From J014 sp964486055 (GTDB taxonomy: Bacteria; Acidobacteriota; Blastocatellia; Pyrinomonadales; Pyrinomonadaceae), in assembly GCA_964486055.1 (NCBI GenBank), contig CAZALE010000004.1, forward strand, positions 1 to 64,000: 64,000 bases of DNA. The letters are read 5' to 3'. Shown here one piece after another: positions 19,701 to 29,321 of this stretch; positions within the stretch are counted from its first letter, which is position 1, and each line of letters starts with the position of its first letter. The notes beneath the pieces are model-generated. The model ran no database searches. It saw only the letters and a list, made by a program, of their open reading frames with translations, and was not told the origin of the DNA. The position numbers and the translations under genes are program-made.

Positions 19701-20060
19701 AACGACATTAACAGTCTCTTGCACCTCCCTTGGCTTTAATATCACGTTAACAACCGCATTCTGATTAACTAACAATACAATCCCTTTTTGAATGTATTTT
19801 GAAAAATTCTGAGCCTCAACCGTTAATTCATATTCTCCGATCGGTATGTTGACGAAGTTATAACGTCCCCCCTCATCCGTAACCAAGCTTCTGGTAAAAC
19901 CAGTCTGAACGTTCTTTATTGCAACGTTTGCACCTGGAATTACAGCTTCTTTTTCATCAGTTACAATCCCTGAAAGAGAGGCTGTGGTGCTTTGCCCTAA
20001 TAGGTATCCAGAACCCGTCAGGACCAAAAAAACGACCAACATTAAATTTCTGATTTTCAT
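16761..20060 (-). CDS. Oar-like TonB-dependent outer membrane receptor
   Basis: A 1099-residue outer-membrane protein. A signal peptide (LMLVVFLVLTGSGYLLGQ) is followed by a carboxypeptidase-regulatory-like domain (about 24-110; GIVTDEKEAVIPGANVAIKN), a plug region (about 115-240; NNFMLDGQDINDP) and a large beta-barrel that ends in aromatic VVF, as outer-membrane barrels do. This is the Oar-like arrangement expanded in Acidobacteriota, probably importing oligosaccharides, peptides or metal chelates with TonB energy. No SusD-like or TonB gene is adjacent, so the substrate is unknown. AGGAGGGA just before the ATG is one of the best ribosome binding sites in the window. A strong terminator follows, so it is likely transcribed alone. 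Confidence 0.92.
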   Translation of the reverse strand: MKIRNLMLVVFLVLTGSGYLLGQSTTASLSGIVTDEKEAVIPGANVAIKNVQTGFTRSLVTDEGGRYNFVNIPIGEYELTVEAQNFSKYIQKGIVLLVNQNAVVNVILKPREVQETVNVVENASLLNTSTPEVSTRFDERRLSELPIAPNRSVYSVLLSVAGVSQLGSGQLGFANGISFSSNGGRVRSNNFMLDGQDINDPSVAGGQISLNNPDAIQEVRIITNQFLAEYGRNSGSVVNFVGKSGTNEFRGTAFFFFNNEHLNACSNLDKRAGFCNPNATTEDRKIAPYRKERQLGFTLGGPLIAPWFGDGNKPYLWIGRDKTFFFVDLQQWKDQALGSGFTLRGAPTDAGRAILQQIANGAVDGVRRPWVQALLDFVPAGTPNGQSRTVTVGSQSFTIPLGDLTGSSLFNFKDHQGSVRIDHRYNDKNLIYGRYRFDWQKTSGTGQVTPPGLTTKNRTKTQAATIVWNSVLSSRITNEFRLAWTRYDSNTSAEDPRSETIPSIEIADLGMTGFNAAANRTAIGLAVNLPQFRINDTYQITNNLSYITGKHVMKFGVDLRRLDVKSFFFPTIRGRLVYTTLQNFINDVAQTSTINLPLRGGDSIGFYRWYEFYAFAQDEWRITPNFTLTLGLRYEYPGDSFSYLKDLNQRILAANGNDPAFRLNPSPKTDKDNFAPRIGFNWNPRTSDKGLIGLLTGGDKLVIKGGYARAFDANFININLNIFSSFPFVAAQNLPLVNAFQTLRATTTPNVTNPNLLTRTVVSEDFQAPYTDQVSLEVQRELSKNLILRVGYIRTRGLKLFQTVDGNPRMPCPYSPTATSGSGTCNTLTSPPVLAPRVDPTRGVIRLRTNSASSTYDALQVSLDKRLSRGFSAGFHYTYSTFIDTASEIFNPSGAEVAIPQDPFNWRADRARSSYDRPHRFTGNFVYEFPFFKQQKDLVGKLLGGWQINSFFTFQSGAPFTVLLGTDPAGTVSGIDSLVGNSIRPNVNTTLNLSQMSIPDILRSGGRTLFTTLFPGQRVGNAGRNILRADSIQEVLFGIIKNTQIGERVRFQIRADMFNVFNNRNFGIPEGRISAPNFLDQWGTNGGNRRIVLGARVVF

Positions 20061-20441
20061 AGGTTCCCTCCTAATAATTTGGTAGTGCTTTGAGTCAATT
20101 CTTAAGCAAATATTATGCCAAGGTTCGACTTTCCTTTGTAGCTCAGTATCTATCGCATCAAAGTAATAGATACAAGCTCTTACATTAAGCTAAACATTCC
20201 AAAAAAATGGAAACAGCATCCAGAAAATTGTAATTAAGGATCATTGATTATGGTTATGCATTTACTGCGGGTCGATCATATTAAACAGATGGAATTGGCG
20301 AACGAATAACCAGCTCCCCGGAGATTAACTAAAATTTTTAGTTGGAAGCTTTTAGGTTATCTTTTACTTTTTGCCATCAAAGTGATTCAATAGAAATATG
20401 ATTCCAGCGATGCGGATACGCATCCGGGCGGATTTTGGAGG
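20061..20441. other. Divergent intergenic region with two dyads
   Basis: About 380 bases between the receptor gene (minus) and the AlbA_2 gene (plus). It holds an 8-bp inverted repeat GTATCTAT...ATAGATAC (20146-20173, 12-base spacer) and a near-palindrome AACTAAAATTTTTAGTT (20327-20343). Either may be an operator, but there is no direct support. No gene is visible. Confidence 0.45.
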
Positions 20442-20459
20442 GTGTTCCGTCTTGACAAA

Positions 20460-21746
20460 ATGACACGAAGAAAATTTCGCCATAGCGAACGAGGATTTCC
20501 AACCTCCGAACGTTCTTTGCAGGAATATTTATTCAGCCAATCTTCACTGCAAATTTCGCGGAGCGACTTATTACGAATGATCCGTGGTGGTGAAGACACC
20601 TACCTAGAACTTAAGATAAAACTATCTAACTCAGAAAAGGTTGCTCAAGAAATTGTAGCTATAGCCAACACGGCGGGTGGATTCATGATATTTGGAGTGA
20701 CTGACAACTTGCGCATTGAGGGAGTAGACTATCCCGAGGAAGTAATAAATGAATTGGTTAGAATATGCCGAGAGGAGATAATTCCACCTTTAGTTCCACT
20801 TCTTGATACAGTCTCATTCGATAATGGAAAGAGAGTAGTAGTTCTAGAGATTCAAGGAAAGCGAAAACCTTATAGAACAAAAGAAGGGCGTTTTTTTCTC
20901 AGAATTGGAGCCGAAAAAAGAGAGGCTACACGCGAGGAATTATCCAGTTTCTTGGAGGAAATCTTGCCTCAAGGATATGAAAATCTACCAGTTCTAGGAG
21001 CTACTAAGGATGACATAGACGACGCATTATTGTGGAGTTTCGCTCGTGCTTTCGGAGATGTATCGGATAATCAGCTAAGTTATGATACAGAAGATTTTTT
21101 AAAAAGAGATTTGTTGTTAGCCACAGGTAGTGGCGAGGATTTTACACCGACTGTAGCAGCAATTCTCTTATTCGGAAAAAATGAGCGTGTAGCTGAGTTG
21201 ATACCTCGCTCTACAGTAACAGTTACTCGCTACGCCGGCATATCGACTAATTCACCTATAGTTGAGAAAAAAGATCTTCAAGGCAATCTCACATCTCTTT
21301 TCGATTCTGCCATAACCTTTATAAGGAAATACTGTGATTTATTAATCGAAAAACCTAAAATCCGCTCTACAAACGATCCAGTGCCAGCAAGGCAAAACTA
21401 TTCTGAGGCAGTCATCCGAGAAGCTGTAGCAAATGCCTTGATACACAGGGATTTAGCTCTCAAGGATGCTAAAACACGGATTTGCATATTCGATGATTCG
21501 ATTGAGATCATAAACCCTCGACGGCACAATGGATTTATTCCATTTGCATCAAAGGCAATTTGCTATGGCATAACTCAAAGATTAAATCCACAGATTGCTG
21601 CCATATTTACCAGCCCTGCATACGATATTAAGTTGGGAAGCAAAGGATTCCCTTCCATGATACGCGAAGCACAACTTTTCTCCGGGAAAAAACCAGAGAT
21701 TTCATTGACTAATGATGAATTCAGATTGAAAATATACGGTATTTAG
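20460..21746 (+). CDS. AlbA_2 (Schlafen-like) domain ATP-binding protein
   Basis: A protein of about 428 residues. The AlbA_2 domain, formerly called divergent AAA_4, spans about 40-165, with GGEDTYLELKIKLSNSEK, IVAIANTAGGFMIFGVTD and the tail PYRTKEGRFFLRIGAEKREAT. The C-terminal half resembles the HATPase_c_4 / winged-helix part of these regulators: EAVIREAVANALIHRDLAL and ICIFDDSIEIINPRR. Such proteins are annotated as putative transcriptional regulators or nucleic-acid-binding proteins; no activity can be assigned. The start is uncertain: ATG 20460 is used, GTG 20442 overlaps a GGAGGG sequence, and ATG 20577 just before the domain is also possible. The gene converges on priA with a 4-base overlap. 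Confidence 0.75.
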   Translation: MTRRKFRHSERGFPTSERSLQEYLFSQSSLQISRSDLLRMIRGGEDTYLELKIKLSNSEKVAQEIVAIANTAGGFMIFGVTDNLRIEGVDYPEEVINELVRICREEIIPPLVPLLDTVSFDNGKRVVVLEIQGKRKPYRTKEGRFFLRIGAEKREATREELSSFLEEILPQGYENLPVLGATKDDIDDALLWSFARAFGDVSDNQLSYDTEDFLKRDLLLATGSGEDFTPTVAAILLFGKNERVAELIPRSTVTVTRYAGISTNSPIVEKKDLQGNLTSLFDSAITFIRKYCDLLIEKPKIRSTNDPVPARQNYSEAVIREAVANALIHRDLALKDAKTRICIFDDSIEIINPRRHNGFIPFASKAICYGITQRLNPQIAAIFTSPAYDIKLGSKGFPSMIREAQLFSGKKPEISLTNDEFRLKIYGI

Positions 21747-24214
21747 ATCAAAGTTGCAGGATCGATCTCTATATTAATCGAGCGCAGGTCGCAACGTAAT
21801 TCTTGGGCTCTTGCTATCGCTAACTCCATCACTTGATGAAGATCTCTACGGCTTTTTGATTTCACCAAAATTTGCAAACGGTATTTCCCCTTGAGACGAG
21901 CTATCGGTGCAAGGGATATATCCATCACTTTAACGTGTTTTTGTTTATTCGCTTCATCGAGACATTGTTTAAAATCGAGGGCTGTTTTAAAGGCACGTTT
22001 GTAATCACGATGCTGAATTAACACACAAGCCAAGGCAGAAAATGGTGGATATGAAAGCTTCTTACGAAATTCTGATTCTTTCTGATAAAACTTTTCATAG
22101 TTCTGCTCAGAGGCAAACTTGATTGAGTAATGTTCTGGATGAAACGTTTGTATGATTACTAAACCTTTTCTTTCCCCTCTTCCTGCCCGACCTGCAACTT
22201 GTGTTAATAGTTGGAATGCCTTCTCGCTCGCCCGAAAATCTGGTAGGGCCAAGATATTATCAACCGAAATTACCCCAACCAAAGTAACTCTTGGAAAATC
22301 ATGTCCTTTCGAAACCATCTGTGTCCCGACTAACATGTCGATCTTACCATCAGCAAAATCTCTTAAAATCCGCTCTAAGGTCTCTCGTTTCTGCACTGCA
22401 TCCCGATCGAGACGTTCGATTCGTAAATCAGAAAAGTATCTTCTCAAAAGTTCCTCTACTTTTTCGGTTCCCTCACCGATGAAATTTAACTTTTCACTTC
22501 TACAGAGTGGACATGCTGAAGGCTTTGGAATTTGAAAGTTACAATAATGACAGCTTAGGCTGTTGTTCCTCTTATGGTAAGTAAGCGTTATATCACAATT
22601 CTTACAACGAATGGCTTCCCCACAACGCAAACATAATACGAATTGAGAAAATCCTCGTCTGTTGATTAAGATTATGGATTGCTCTCGTCTAGCTGCGTTC
22701 TCCTTTATAGCAGAAATTAAACGCTGTGAGATTACAACCTTTCCCTCTCGCTCAAAAACTCTACGCATGTCTATTACTTCTACATCAGGCAATGAACGAT
22801 TTTGAACACGTTCTGGCAAACGTAGATAAGTGTACTTGCCAGCTTTAGCATTATGAAAGCTCTCTAAAGACGGTGTAGCAGAGCCTAAGATGACAACTGC
22901 ATTCGCTATCTTCCCTCTCACGATTGCTAAATCTCTTGCATTGTAGGGCGGTAAATCTTGCTGTCTATATGAACTATCATGTTCCTCGTCCACAATTATT
23001 AAACCTAATCTCTCAAGTGGTGCAAAGATGGCTGATCTAGTGCCTATGACAATTTTAGCCTTCCCAGCTCTTATTCTCTGCCACTCATCAAACCTCTCTC
23101 TAGCGGTCAAAGATGAATGTAAAATAGCTACCTCAGGACCAAATGTAGCTAGCAAATACTCAGACAATCTGGGTGTAAGAGCAATCTCTGGCACAAGCAC
23201 TAAACTAGTTCTATTGAGTTTAAGAGCTTCTTCAATCGCGGCTACATAAACTGCAGTCTTTCCGCTGCCCGTAACACCGTGCAAAAGGAATGTCCTGTAA
23301 GCTTCGCGTTCCAAAGCAGTCTTTATTTCGTTGAAAGCGCAAACTTGAGCTTCAGTAAGTGCGATGTCTTGAATTGATTTAAATCTTTCCTCCCCGAAAG
23401 GATCTCTAAGAATCTCTCGAGCTACTATTTCTAAAAATCCTTTTTTCTCAAGTGCCTTGATCACGCTAGCGCTGACACCTGTTTGCTCCATTAAATCGGC
23501 ATAACTCAATTCCCCGAAGTTAAGTAATGTAGAGATAACCCTCTGCTGAGCTGCTGTCAATTTAACACTTTCGTCATAGAGCTTGGTTAATCTTACAAAC
23601 TTTTTAGTTCTAGCCTTAGCAAAGGATCTTGGGACATTAGTTAAGATCTCAATCCAACTATTCTTCTGGAATTCTGCTATTAGTTTATTTATTTTTCTCT
23701 GATTGAATTCCGAATATAACTGCTCGAGGTATATCTTTTTTTCTTCTAATAAAGTTCTCAAGACTTTCGTTTCAGGATTTTCATCAGGTTTTTTTTTCAG
23801 AAACTGCCTGATTTCCTCTATTGACTGATCATTCAAAACAATTATCCTCTCAACCTTAGAGTTTAGGCCTGCTGGCAAGGAAGCTTTCAATAATTCTCCC
23901 CATGAGGTTAGATAATAATCAGCAGCCCACTTAGTTAATTTCAAAATTTCCTCATTTACGAGAGGTTCGTTATCTAATATTTCGATTACATCTTTTATGG
24001 AATCTACGGAGACATCGCAAATATCCTCAATACGATCATGATAAGCGACTATGTAACCAACAAGTCTTCTTGTCCCAAATGGCACCAATACTCTAAGCCC
24101 CGTCGTTAATGCGGATTGAAACTCAGCCGGTAACCTGTAAATGAAGGTTCCTCTTATCGGAACTGGTAAGGCAACATCGATATAAAGAGGCGGTTTATTT
24201 TGAATCTCACTCAT
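21743..24214 (-). CDS. priA: Primosomal protein N' (PriA helicase)
   Basis: A 3'-to-5' DNA helicase of about 823 residues that restarts stalled forks. The N-terminal 3'BD domain begins IDVALPVPIRGTFIYRLP. The helicase core has Walker A (GVTGSGKTAVY, near residue 315), a DEEH box (IIVDEEHDSSYRQQD, near 405) and motif IV-VI elements such as VGTQMVSKGHDFP and QVAGRAGRGER. Between them lies the zinc-binding insertion with four CxxC pairs (CLRCGEAIRCKNC, CHYC, CPLC; about 525-570). I chose the ATG at 24214 (MSEIQNKPPLYIDV); the longer frame adds a non-homologous hydrophobic leader. It is divergent from dprA, with an intergenic gap of about 110 bases. Confidence 0.96.
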   Translation of the reverse strand: MSEIQNKPPLYIDVALPVPIRGTFIYRLPAEFQSALTTGLRVLVPFGTRRLVGYIVAYHDRIEDICDVSVDSIKDVIEILDNEPLVNEEILKLTKWAADYYLTSWGELLKASLPAGLNSKVERIIVLNDQSIEEIRQFLKKKPDENPETKVLRTLLEEKKIYLEQLYSEFNQRKINKLIAEFQKNSWIEILTNVPRSFAKARTKKFVRLTKLYDESVKLTAAQQRVISTLLNFGELSYADLMEQTGVSASVIKALEKKGFLEIVAREILRDPFGEERFKSIQDIALTEAQVCAFNEIKTALEREAYRTFLLHGVTGSGKTAVYVAAIEEALKLNRTSLVLVPEIALTPRLSEYLLATFGPEVAILHSSLTARERFDEWQRIRAGKAKIVIGTRSAIFAPLERLGLIIVDEEHDSSYRQQDLPPYNARDLAIVRGKIANAVVILGSATPSLESFHNAKAGKYTYLRLPERVQNRSLPDVEVIDMRRVFEREGKVVISQRLISAIKENAARREQSIILINRRGFSQFVLCLRCGEAIRCKNCDITLTYHKRNNSLSCHYCNFQIPKPSACPLCRSEKLNFIGEGTEKVEELLRRYFSDLRIERLDRDAVQKRETLERILRDFADGKIDMLVGTQMVSKGHDFPRVTLVGVISVDNILALPDFRASEKAFQLLTQVAGRAGRGERKGLVIIQTFHPEHYSIKFASEQNYEKFYQKESEFRKKLSYPPFSALACVLIQHRDYKRAFKTALDFKQCLDEANKQKHVKVMDISLAPIARLKGKYRLQILVKSKSRRDLHQVMELAIARAQELRCDLRSINIEIDPATLI

Positions 24215-24324
24215 GAAAAGAATAATTGTATTTGCACTAAGAAAAAAAATCATCATTCAAATCAACAAAAAATTTCTGTACAGCTTGAAAGCATTCGGCA
24301 CGTTTGTTATCTTTTTCGGCGAAG

Positions 24325-25440
24325 ATGAGAGACTGGATAGCTTTGAACATGACGCCTGGCGTAGGACCTCGGGTCGCTACACGATTGCTTGAGCGATTCG
24401 GATCTATTGAAAATGTCTTTCTTGCGAGACGATCCGAGTTGGAAGCTTTACGCTTAAAACCTGAAACGATTGAAAGCATATTAAAAAGGGAATTTCATAG
24501 CAAAGCAGAGGAGGAAATCCAAAAAGTCAAGGAACTCGGCGGAGACATTTTAATACTCGATGATGGAAGCTATCCAATGTTGCTCAGAGAAATAATTGAC
24601 CCTCCGATAGTCTTGTATGTTAGAGGGAACTGGCGAGAATGTTTCGAACTCCCCTGCATAGCAATCATAGGATCACGCCGATGCTCTACATATGGAGAGA
24701 CCGCTTGTTCAATGCTTTCCCGAGATCTAGCAGAGCGTGGAATCTGTATAGTTTCAGGTCTTGCAAGAGGTATCGACTCAGTCGCCCACAAGGCTGCTAT
24801 AAAAGCAAAAGGTAAAACGATCGCCGTGCTGGGAACAGGAATCGATGAGGTCTATCCGAAAGAGAATAGAAAACTCGTCGAGCAGATTTTGGAATCTGGT
24901 GGTGCGCTTGTTTCACAATTTCCACTAGAAACACCCCCGTTAAAAGATAATTTTCCTTACAGAAATCGCATAATTTCCGGCTTGTCGCTCGGCGTGCTTA
25001 TAGTAGAAGCTTCCGAGAGAAGCGGTTCATTGATTACGGCTCGCCATGCAATGGAACAGGACAGAGAAATATTTGCAGTGCCTGGTAACATAACTTCACG
25101 AAACTCTATCGGTACAAACTATTTGATAAAAACTGGTGCTAAATTAGTTCAGCAATGGCAGGATGTAGTATCGGAGCTCCCGAATGAAATCCGCTCTGTG
25201 ATATTACCAACAAAAAGCGAAAAGAAAGAAGAAAAGCAAAGCCAGCTAATGCCTGCAGATTTGAATCAAATGGAGCGATCTATATACAAGATTCTCTCGC
25301 CGGATGAGCCAGTGCATTTTGACGAAATAATAGACATAGTTCAAATCTCGGTCGCTGAACTCTCTACAGCTCTACTTTCGCTCGAGGTAAAAGGATTGAT
25401 TCGCAGTTATCCAGGTAATTTCTATGCTAAGGCTTGCTAA
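24325..25440 (+). CDS. dprA: DNA-processing protein DprA
   Basis: A 371-residue DprA/Smf protein that loads RecA on incoming single-stranded DNA during transformation. A helix-hairpin-helix-like N-terminus (NMTPGVGPRVATRLLERFG) precedes the Rossmann-like core with IAIIGSRRCSTYGE, VSGLARGIDSVAHKAA and VLGTGIDEVYPKENR, then ERSGSLITARHAMEQ and VPGNITSRNSIGTNYLI. The last 70 residues form the DprA winged-helix domain. I start at the ATG at 24325 (MRDWIALNM); an in-frame TTG at 24304 would add seven residues. The usual downstream partner is topA, found here after 268 bases on the same strand, the common dprA-topA order. Confidence 0.95.
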   Translation: MRDWIALNMTPGVGPRVATRLLERFGSIENVFLARRSELEALRLKPETIESILKREFHSKAEEEIQKVKELGGDILILDDGSYPMLLREIIDPPIVLYVRGNWRECFELPCIAIIGSRRCSTYGETACSMLSRDLAERGICIVSGLARGIDSVAHKAAIKAKGKTIAVLGTGIDEVYPKENRKLVEQILESGGALVSQFPLETPPLKDNFPYRNRIISGLSLGVLIVEASERSGSLITARHAMEQDREIFAVPGNITSRNSIGTNYLIKTGAKLVQQWQDVVSELPNEIRSVILPTKSEKKEEKQSQLMPADLNQMERSIYKILSPDEPVHFDEIIDIVQISVAELSTALLSLEVKGLIRSYPGNFYAKAC

Positions 25441-25708
25441 TTTTCTGAACTCATATCAGCTTGTTACTTTCTTTGCGTCGCCACAACTCAGATGAACAAT
25501 CTTAACTCGCAAAAAAACAAAACCATCTAGAGTCAAATAAAACACGATTAAGTCACTTATCCCATTGCAGCTGATAATGACACAGAGGCAACCTAATAAA
25601 TTTGATAGGCAACAGCTTATTTAAGATGTATTTTTCAAATATTGCTCACGGAAAGATTGACAGCAGGCAAGTTTAGATGTTAGAAGTCAAATTGTCACAT
25701 TTAAGCAA

Positions 25709-28153
25709 ATGGCAAAAAATTTAGTAATAGTAGAATCACCTGCAAAGGCTAAGACAATCAATAAATATCTTGGTAAGGACTATAAGGTATTGGCTTCAAT
25801 AGGTCACATAAAGGATCTACCGCCTAACGAGTTAGGTGTAGATACAGAGAATGGTTTTGAACCTAAATACCAAATCATACCGGATGAAAAAAAACCAAAT
25901 AATGCAAAAATAGTAAAAGAGCTAAAACGCGAAGCCAAAACCTCAGAGGCTGTGTATCTCGCAGCAGACCCAGATCGTGAAGGAGAAGCTATTTGCCAAC
26001 ACCTTAAGGAAGAAATAATAAAGAATAAATCAACAAAAAGCTCCAAGCCAGTCTACAGAGTAAGATTTAACGAAATAACTGAAAAGGCTATAAAAGAAGC
26101 ATTCAGTAATCCCAGACAGATTGACGAAAATTTGGTCAACGCTCAAAAAGCCCGTCGTGTGCTAGATAGACTTGTCGGATACATGGTATCGCCTTTTCTC
26201 TGGAAGACGATCGGCGGCAGACTCTCGGCAGGGCGAGTACAAACGGTTGCATTAAGATTAATAGTAGAGCGGGAAAGAGAAATTCAAGCTTTTGTACCAA
26301 CTGAATATTGGACCATAGCAGCCGACTTAAGAGCTAAATTTTCTCCTGATTTTGTCGCAAAACTTCATAAAATCGACGATAAAACAATTAAAACTGGTGA
26401 ATTTAATAAGCCTATCAAAAGCTCTGAAGTTCACATTAAAACAGAGCAGGATGCTCAAAAAATTGTCGATGAGGCTAGGTCTCAAGAGTTTGTTGTTAGC
26501 AAAGTCACACGCAAAGAACGCAAACGCAATCCTTCTCCACCTTTTATAACCTCAAAACTTCAGCAAGAAGCTGCAAAACAATTTGGGTTTTCAGCAAGTA
26601 AGACGATGAAAATCGCCCAGCGACTCTACGAAGGCATAGAACTAGGCGAGGAAGGGCCTGTGGGTTTAATAACCTACATGCGTACGGATTCAACCAGAGT
26701 CTCGGATGAAGCATTAAAAGAAGTAAGAGAATTCATTAGTCAAATATACGGGGAAAATTATCTCCCATCGAAACCTAATACATACAAAACTAAAATCACT
26801 GCTCAAGATGCGCATGAGGCTATTCGTCCAACTTCCGTTAATCGAACACCAGAATCAGTAAAAAACTTCCTGACTGAGGAAGAGCTAAAATTATACACGC
26901 TTATATGGAAGCGTTTCATGGCATCTCAGATGTCATCTGCGGTCTTCGATCAAACTACTATTGAAATAAAAGCTGGCAGGTTTATGTTTCGGGCTATCGG
27001 CTCAGTTCAAAAATTTGACGGCTTTTTAAAAGTTTATCAAGAGACTAAAGATGAAGATGCCCCTGAAGAAGAAGAAAAGCCTCTGCCTGAGGTAAAGGAG
27101 GGTGAAAAATTAGAGTTGAAGGATATAATTCCTGAACAGCATTTTACTGAACCACCTCCAAGATATACAGAGGCAAGCCTCGTCAAAACTCTGGAAGAAA
27201 AAGGAATTGGTCGCCCATCAACCTATGCAACCATAATCTCTACCATCCAAGAAAGAGATTATGTAGAAAAACGCGATGGAAGATTCTATCCAACCCCTTT
27301 GGGAGTAGCTGTAAACGACCTATTAATTACTTCATTCGATGAAATATTCAATGAAACCTACACGGCTAAATTAGAAAGCGAACTCGACAAAATTGAAGAA
27401 GGTAAACTTGATTGGAGAGAAGCACTTCAACGCTTTTATCAAAAATTCTCTGTAGACCTGGAAAAAGCTAAAGAGCAGGTAAAGAAAAACAAAGAAGTAT
27501 CAATACCAACCAATGAAAAGTGTGAAAAATGTGGGTCTGAAATGGTGATTAAGTTTGGTCGATTCGGCCAGTTTCTTGCTTGTTCGAATTATCCAGAATG
27601 TAAAAATACAAGGGAACTCATCAAAACTTCAGACTCAGATTCCGCAGAGAAAGCAGATGTCCCACCATGTGAAGTCTGTGGCAAAAAGATGGTTCTGAAA
27701 AAAGGCCGTTACGGGATGTTCTACGGCTGTATTGATTATCCTAAATGTCAAAATACTCGCAAAGTAACTGAGGCACGAATATCAACTCCAATCGATGAAA
27801 CTTGCCCTAAATGTAACTCCAAATTAGTCATCCGATGGGGTCGCTACGGCGAATTTATAAGTTGCGCGGATTATCCAAAGTGTAACTACATCAAAAAAGA
27901 AACAACTGGCGTAAAATGCCCTGAATGTAAAAACGGTGAGATATTGATAAGAAAATCAAAAAGAGGCAGGATCTTTTATTCTTGTTCTAATTACCCAGAA
28001 TGCAAGACTTTATTCTGGGATAAACCGGTTGATATGCAGTGTCCAGCTTGTGGCGCACCAAATTTGTTTGAGAAAAAAACTAAAAAGGAGGGCTTAAACC
28101 TTGTCTGCGAAAAATGCGGTTACAAGGAAACTGCAGAGGTTAGCAACTCGTGA
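25709..28153 (+). CDS. topA: DNA topoisomerase I
   Basis: A type IA topoisomerase of 814 residues that relaxes negative supercoils. The TOPRIM domain begins VIVESPAKAKTINKYLG (6-22) and holds DPDREGEAI (about 91-99). The nucleophile is Tyr323 in GLITYMRTDSTRVS. From about residue 600, five Cys4 zinc-ribbon modules follow (CEKC...CSNYPEC, CEVC...CIDYPKC, CPKC...CADYPKC, CPEC...CSNYPEC, CPAC...CEKC), more than the usual three, the last one atypical. It lies downstream of dprA. Its 3' end overlaps the possible start of the next gene by up to 53 bases. Confidence 0.96.
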   Translation: MAKNLVIVESPAKAKTINKYLGKDYKVLASIGHIKDLPPNELGVDTENGFEPKYQIIPDEKKPNNAKIVKELKREAKTSEAVYLAADPDREGEAICQHLKEEIIKNKSTKSSKPVYRVRFNEITEKAIKEAFSNPRQIDENLVNAQKARRVLDRLVGYMVSPFLWKTIGGRLSAGRVQTVALRLIVEREREIQAFVPTEYWTIAADLRAKFSPDFVAKLHKIDDKTIKTGEFNKPIKSSEVHIKTEQDAQKIVDEARSQEFVVSKVTRKERKRNPSPPFITSKLQQEAAKQFGFSASKTMKIAQRLYEGIELGEEGPVGLITYMRTDSTRVSDEALKEVREFISQIYGENYLPSKPNTYKTKITAQDAHEAIRPTSVNRTPESVKNFLTEEELKLYTLIWKRFMASQMSSAVFDQTTIEIKAGRFMFRAIGSVQKFDGFLKVYQETKDEDAPEEEEKPLPEVKEGEKLELKDIIPEQHFTEPPPRYTEASLVKTLEEKGIGRPSTYATIISTIQERDYVEKRDGRFYPTPLGVAVNDLLITSFDEIFNETYTAKLESELDKIEEGKLDWREALQRFYQKFSVDLEKAKEQVKKNKEVSIPTNEKCEKCGSEMVIKFGRFGQFLACSNYPECKNTRELIKTSDSDSAEKADVPPCEVCGKKMVLKKGRYGMFYGCIDYPKCQNTRKVTEARISTPIDETCPKCNSKLVIRWGRYGEFISCADYPKCNYIKKETTGVKCPECKNGEILIRKSKRGRIFYSCSNYPECKTLFWDKPVDMQCPACGAPNLFEKKTKKEGLNLVCEKCGYKETAEVSNS

Positions 28154-28751
28154 TATTGCTCGTGATATCGATGAAAACTTGGATTTTATAATGGCATTTT
28201 TAGAAAATCCACTTCATGTCGGTGCGATTTCACCATCATCGCCCCATCTTGCTAATGCAATGACAAAAGATTTAAATCCAAACGAGCAAAATACAGTACT
28301 CGAAATAGGCGTAGGCACTGGCGCTATAACAAAATTCATCAAGAGAAAATTACCTAACCCTCGTTGCTATCTAGGCATAGAGCTTAATCAAAAGTTTGTC
28401 GAAATCCTACGCAAGAAATTTCCCGATCTTTTAATTACTGCTGGTGACGCTAGATATGCGACAAAAATAGCCCAAGAAGCAAATTTGGGTAGAGTTGGAT
28501 ACATAATTTCAAGTCTTCCATTTACATCACTACCAAAAAATTTGTCTGAAGAAATACTTAATGAGATGGATAAATTTATGAGGGGAGGCTGCATCTTCCG
28601 TACTTTCCAATACGCCCACTGCTATTACCTAAATTCCGCTATGTGGTTTCGAAAATATATGAACGCACGTTATGGTAAATGCGAAAAAAGTAACCTGATT
28701 CTCAAAAATATGCCGCCTGCATATACTTTGACCTGGAGAAGCCGAGTTTAA
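28101..28751 (+). CDS. Class I SAM methyltransferase, phospholipid N-methyltransferase-like
   Basis: Up to 216 residues. The region from FLENPLHVGAISPSSPHLANA resembles the N-terminus of PmtA-type phospholipid (phosphatidylethanolamine) N-methyltransferases. It is followed by SAM motif I VLEIGVGTGAITKFI, an acidic strand end LGIELNQKFVEIL and motif IV-like IISSLPFTSLP. A KsgA-type rRNA methylase is less likely because motif IV is SLPF rather than NLPY and the protein is short. The start is uncertain: TTG 28101 lies inside topA in another frame, while ATG 28191 (MAFLENP) would leave no overlap but lose part of the conserved N-terminus. Phosphatidylcholine synthesis is a reasonable but unproven role. 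Confidence 0.72.
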   Translation: MSAKNAVTRKLQRLATRDIARDIDENLDFIMAFLENPLHVGAISPSSPHLANAMTKDLNPNEQNTVLEIGVGTGAITKFIKRKLPNPRCYLGIELNQKFVEILRKKFPDLLITAGDARYATKIAQEANLGRVGYIISSLPFTSLPKNLSEEILNEMDKFMRGGCIFRTFQYAHCYYLNSAMWFRKYMNARYGKCEKSNLILKNMPPAYTLTWRSRV

Positions 28752-29321
28752 GTTGCTAAAACCAGCTCGCAATTTCGCTTTATAATATACTCAAATTAAA
28801 AACATTCACACGATCAGGCCATCTTCAATACATTTAATCTCGTTAATCACATTCGCCTTAAAAAGCTTTTTATCGTGGCTAAAAATAACAGTTTTTATGT
28901 CGTAACTCCCGCTTTCTTCGTTTTTCATCTACAGACTCTTTTCAGAAGATGACGACGCAAGTGATCGATTAAGGCATATACATAAACTTCTATCATGATT
29001 TTTACGGAGTTTTTCTAGATTCATTCACCTCTGATTCACTTTTTAATCACCAGAGTTGATAAATGAAAGAGTCACTCAAAACGAAGTTCAATAAACCGTC
29101 CGTATACATAAAGCACAGGTTCAAATAAAACTCTTCGAAAATTTATGCATAGAAAGCAAAGTTTTCTGATGGAATGATTACAATTCATAAGACCATTAAT
29201 CGCAGTTTCGAATAGATCCATGAGACTAGGATAAACGTTCCAAAGCTGCAGCAAGTTGATTAAGGTTTTTCTTGCTTGATTCGAGCAAACGATAGTAAAA
29301 TCATTTGGTAAACAAAAGGCT
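28752..29321. other. Long intergenic region upstream of kinase operon
   Basis: About 570 bases without a supportable gene. A candidate promoter for the kinase operon is TTGCTT, 18 bases, TAAAAT (ending near 29302). A minus-strand frame here has no ribosome binding site or recognisable family. The region could hold a non-coding RNA, but I see no clear structure. Confidence 0.45.

Noticed and set aside
20460..21746. Defence-island role for the AlbA_2/Schlafen-like protein
   Set aside because: No nuclease, restriction, toxin or phage-related gene is adjacent, and the neighbours are housekeeping genes (priA, dprA, topA).
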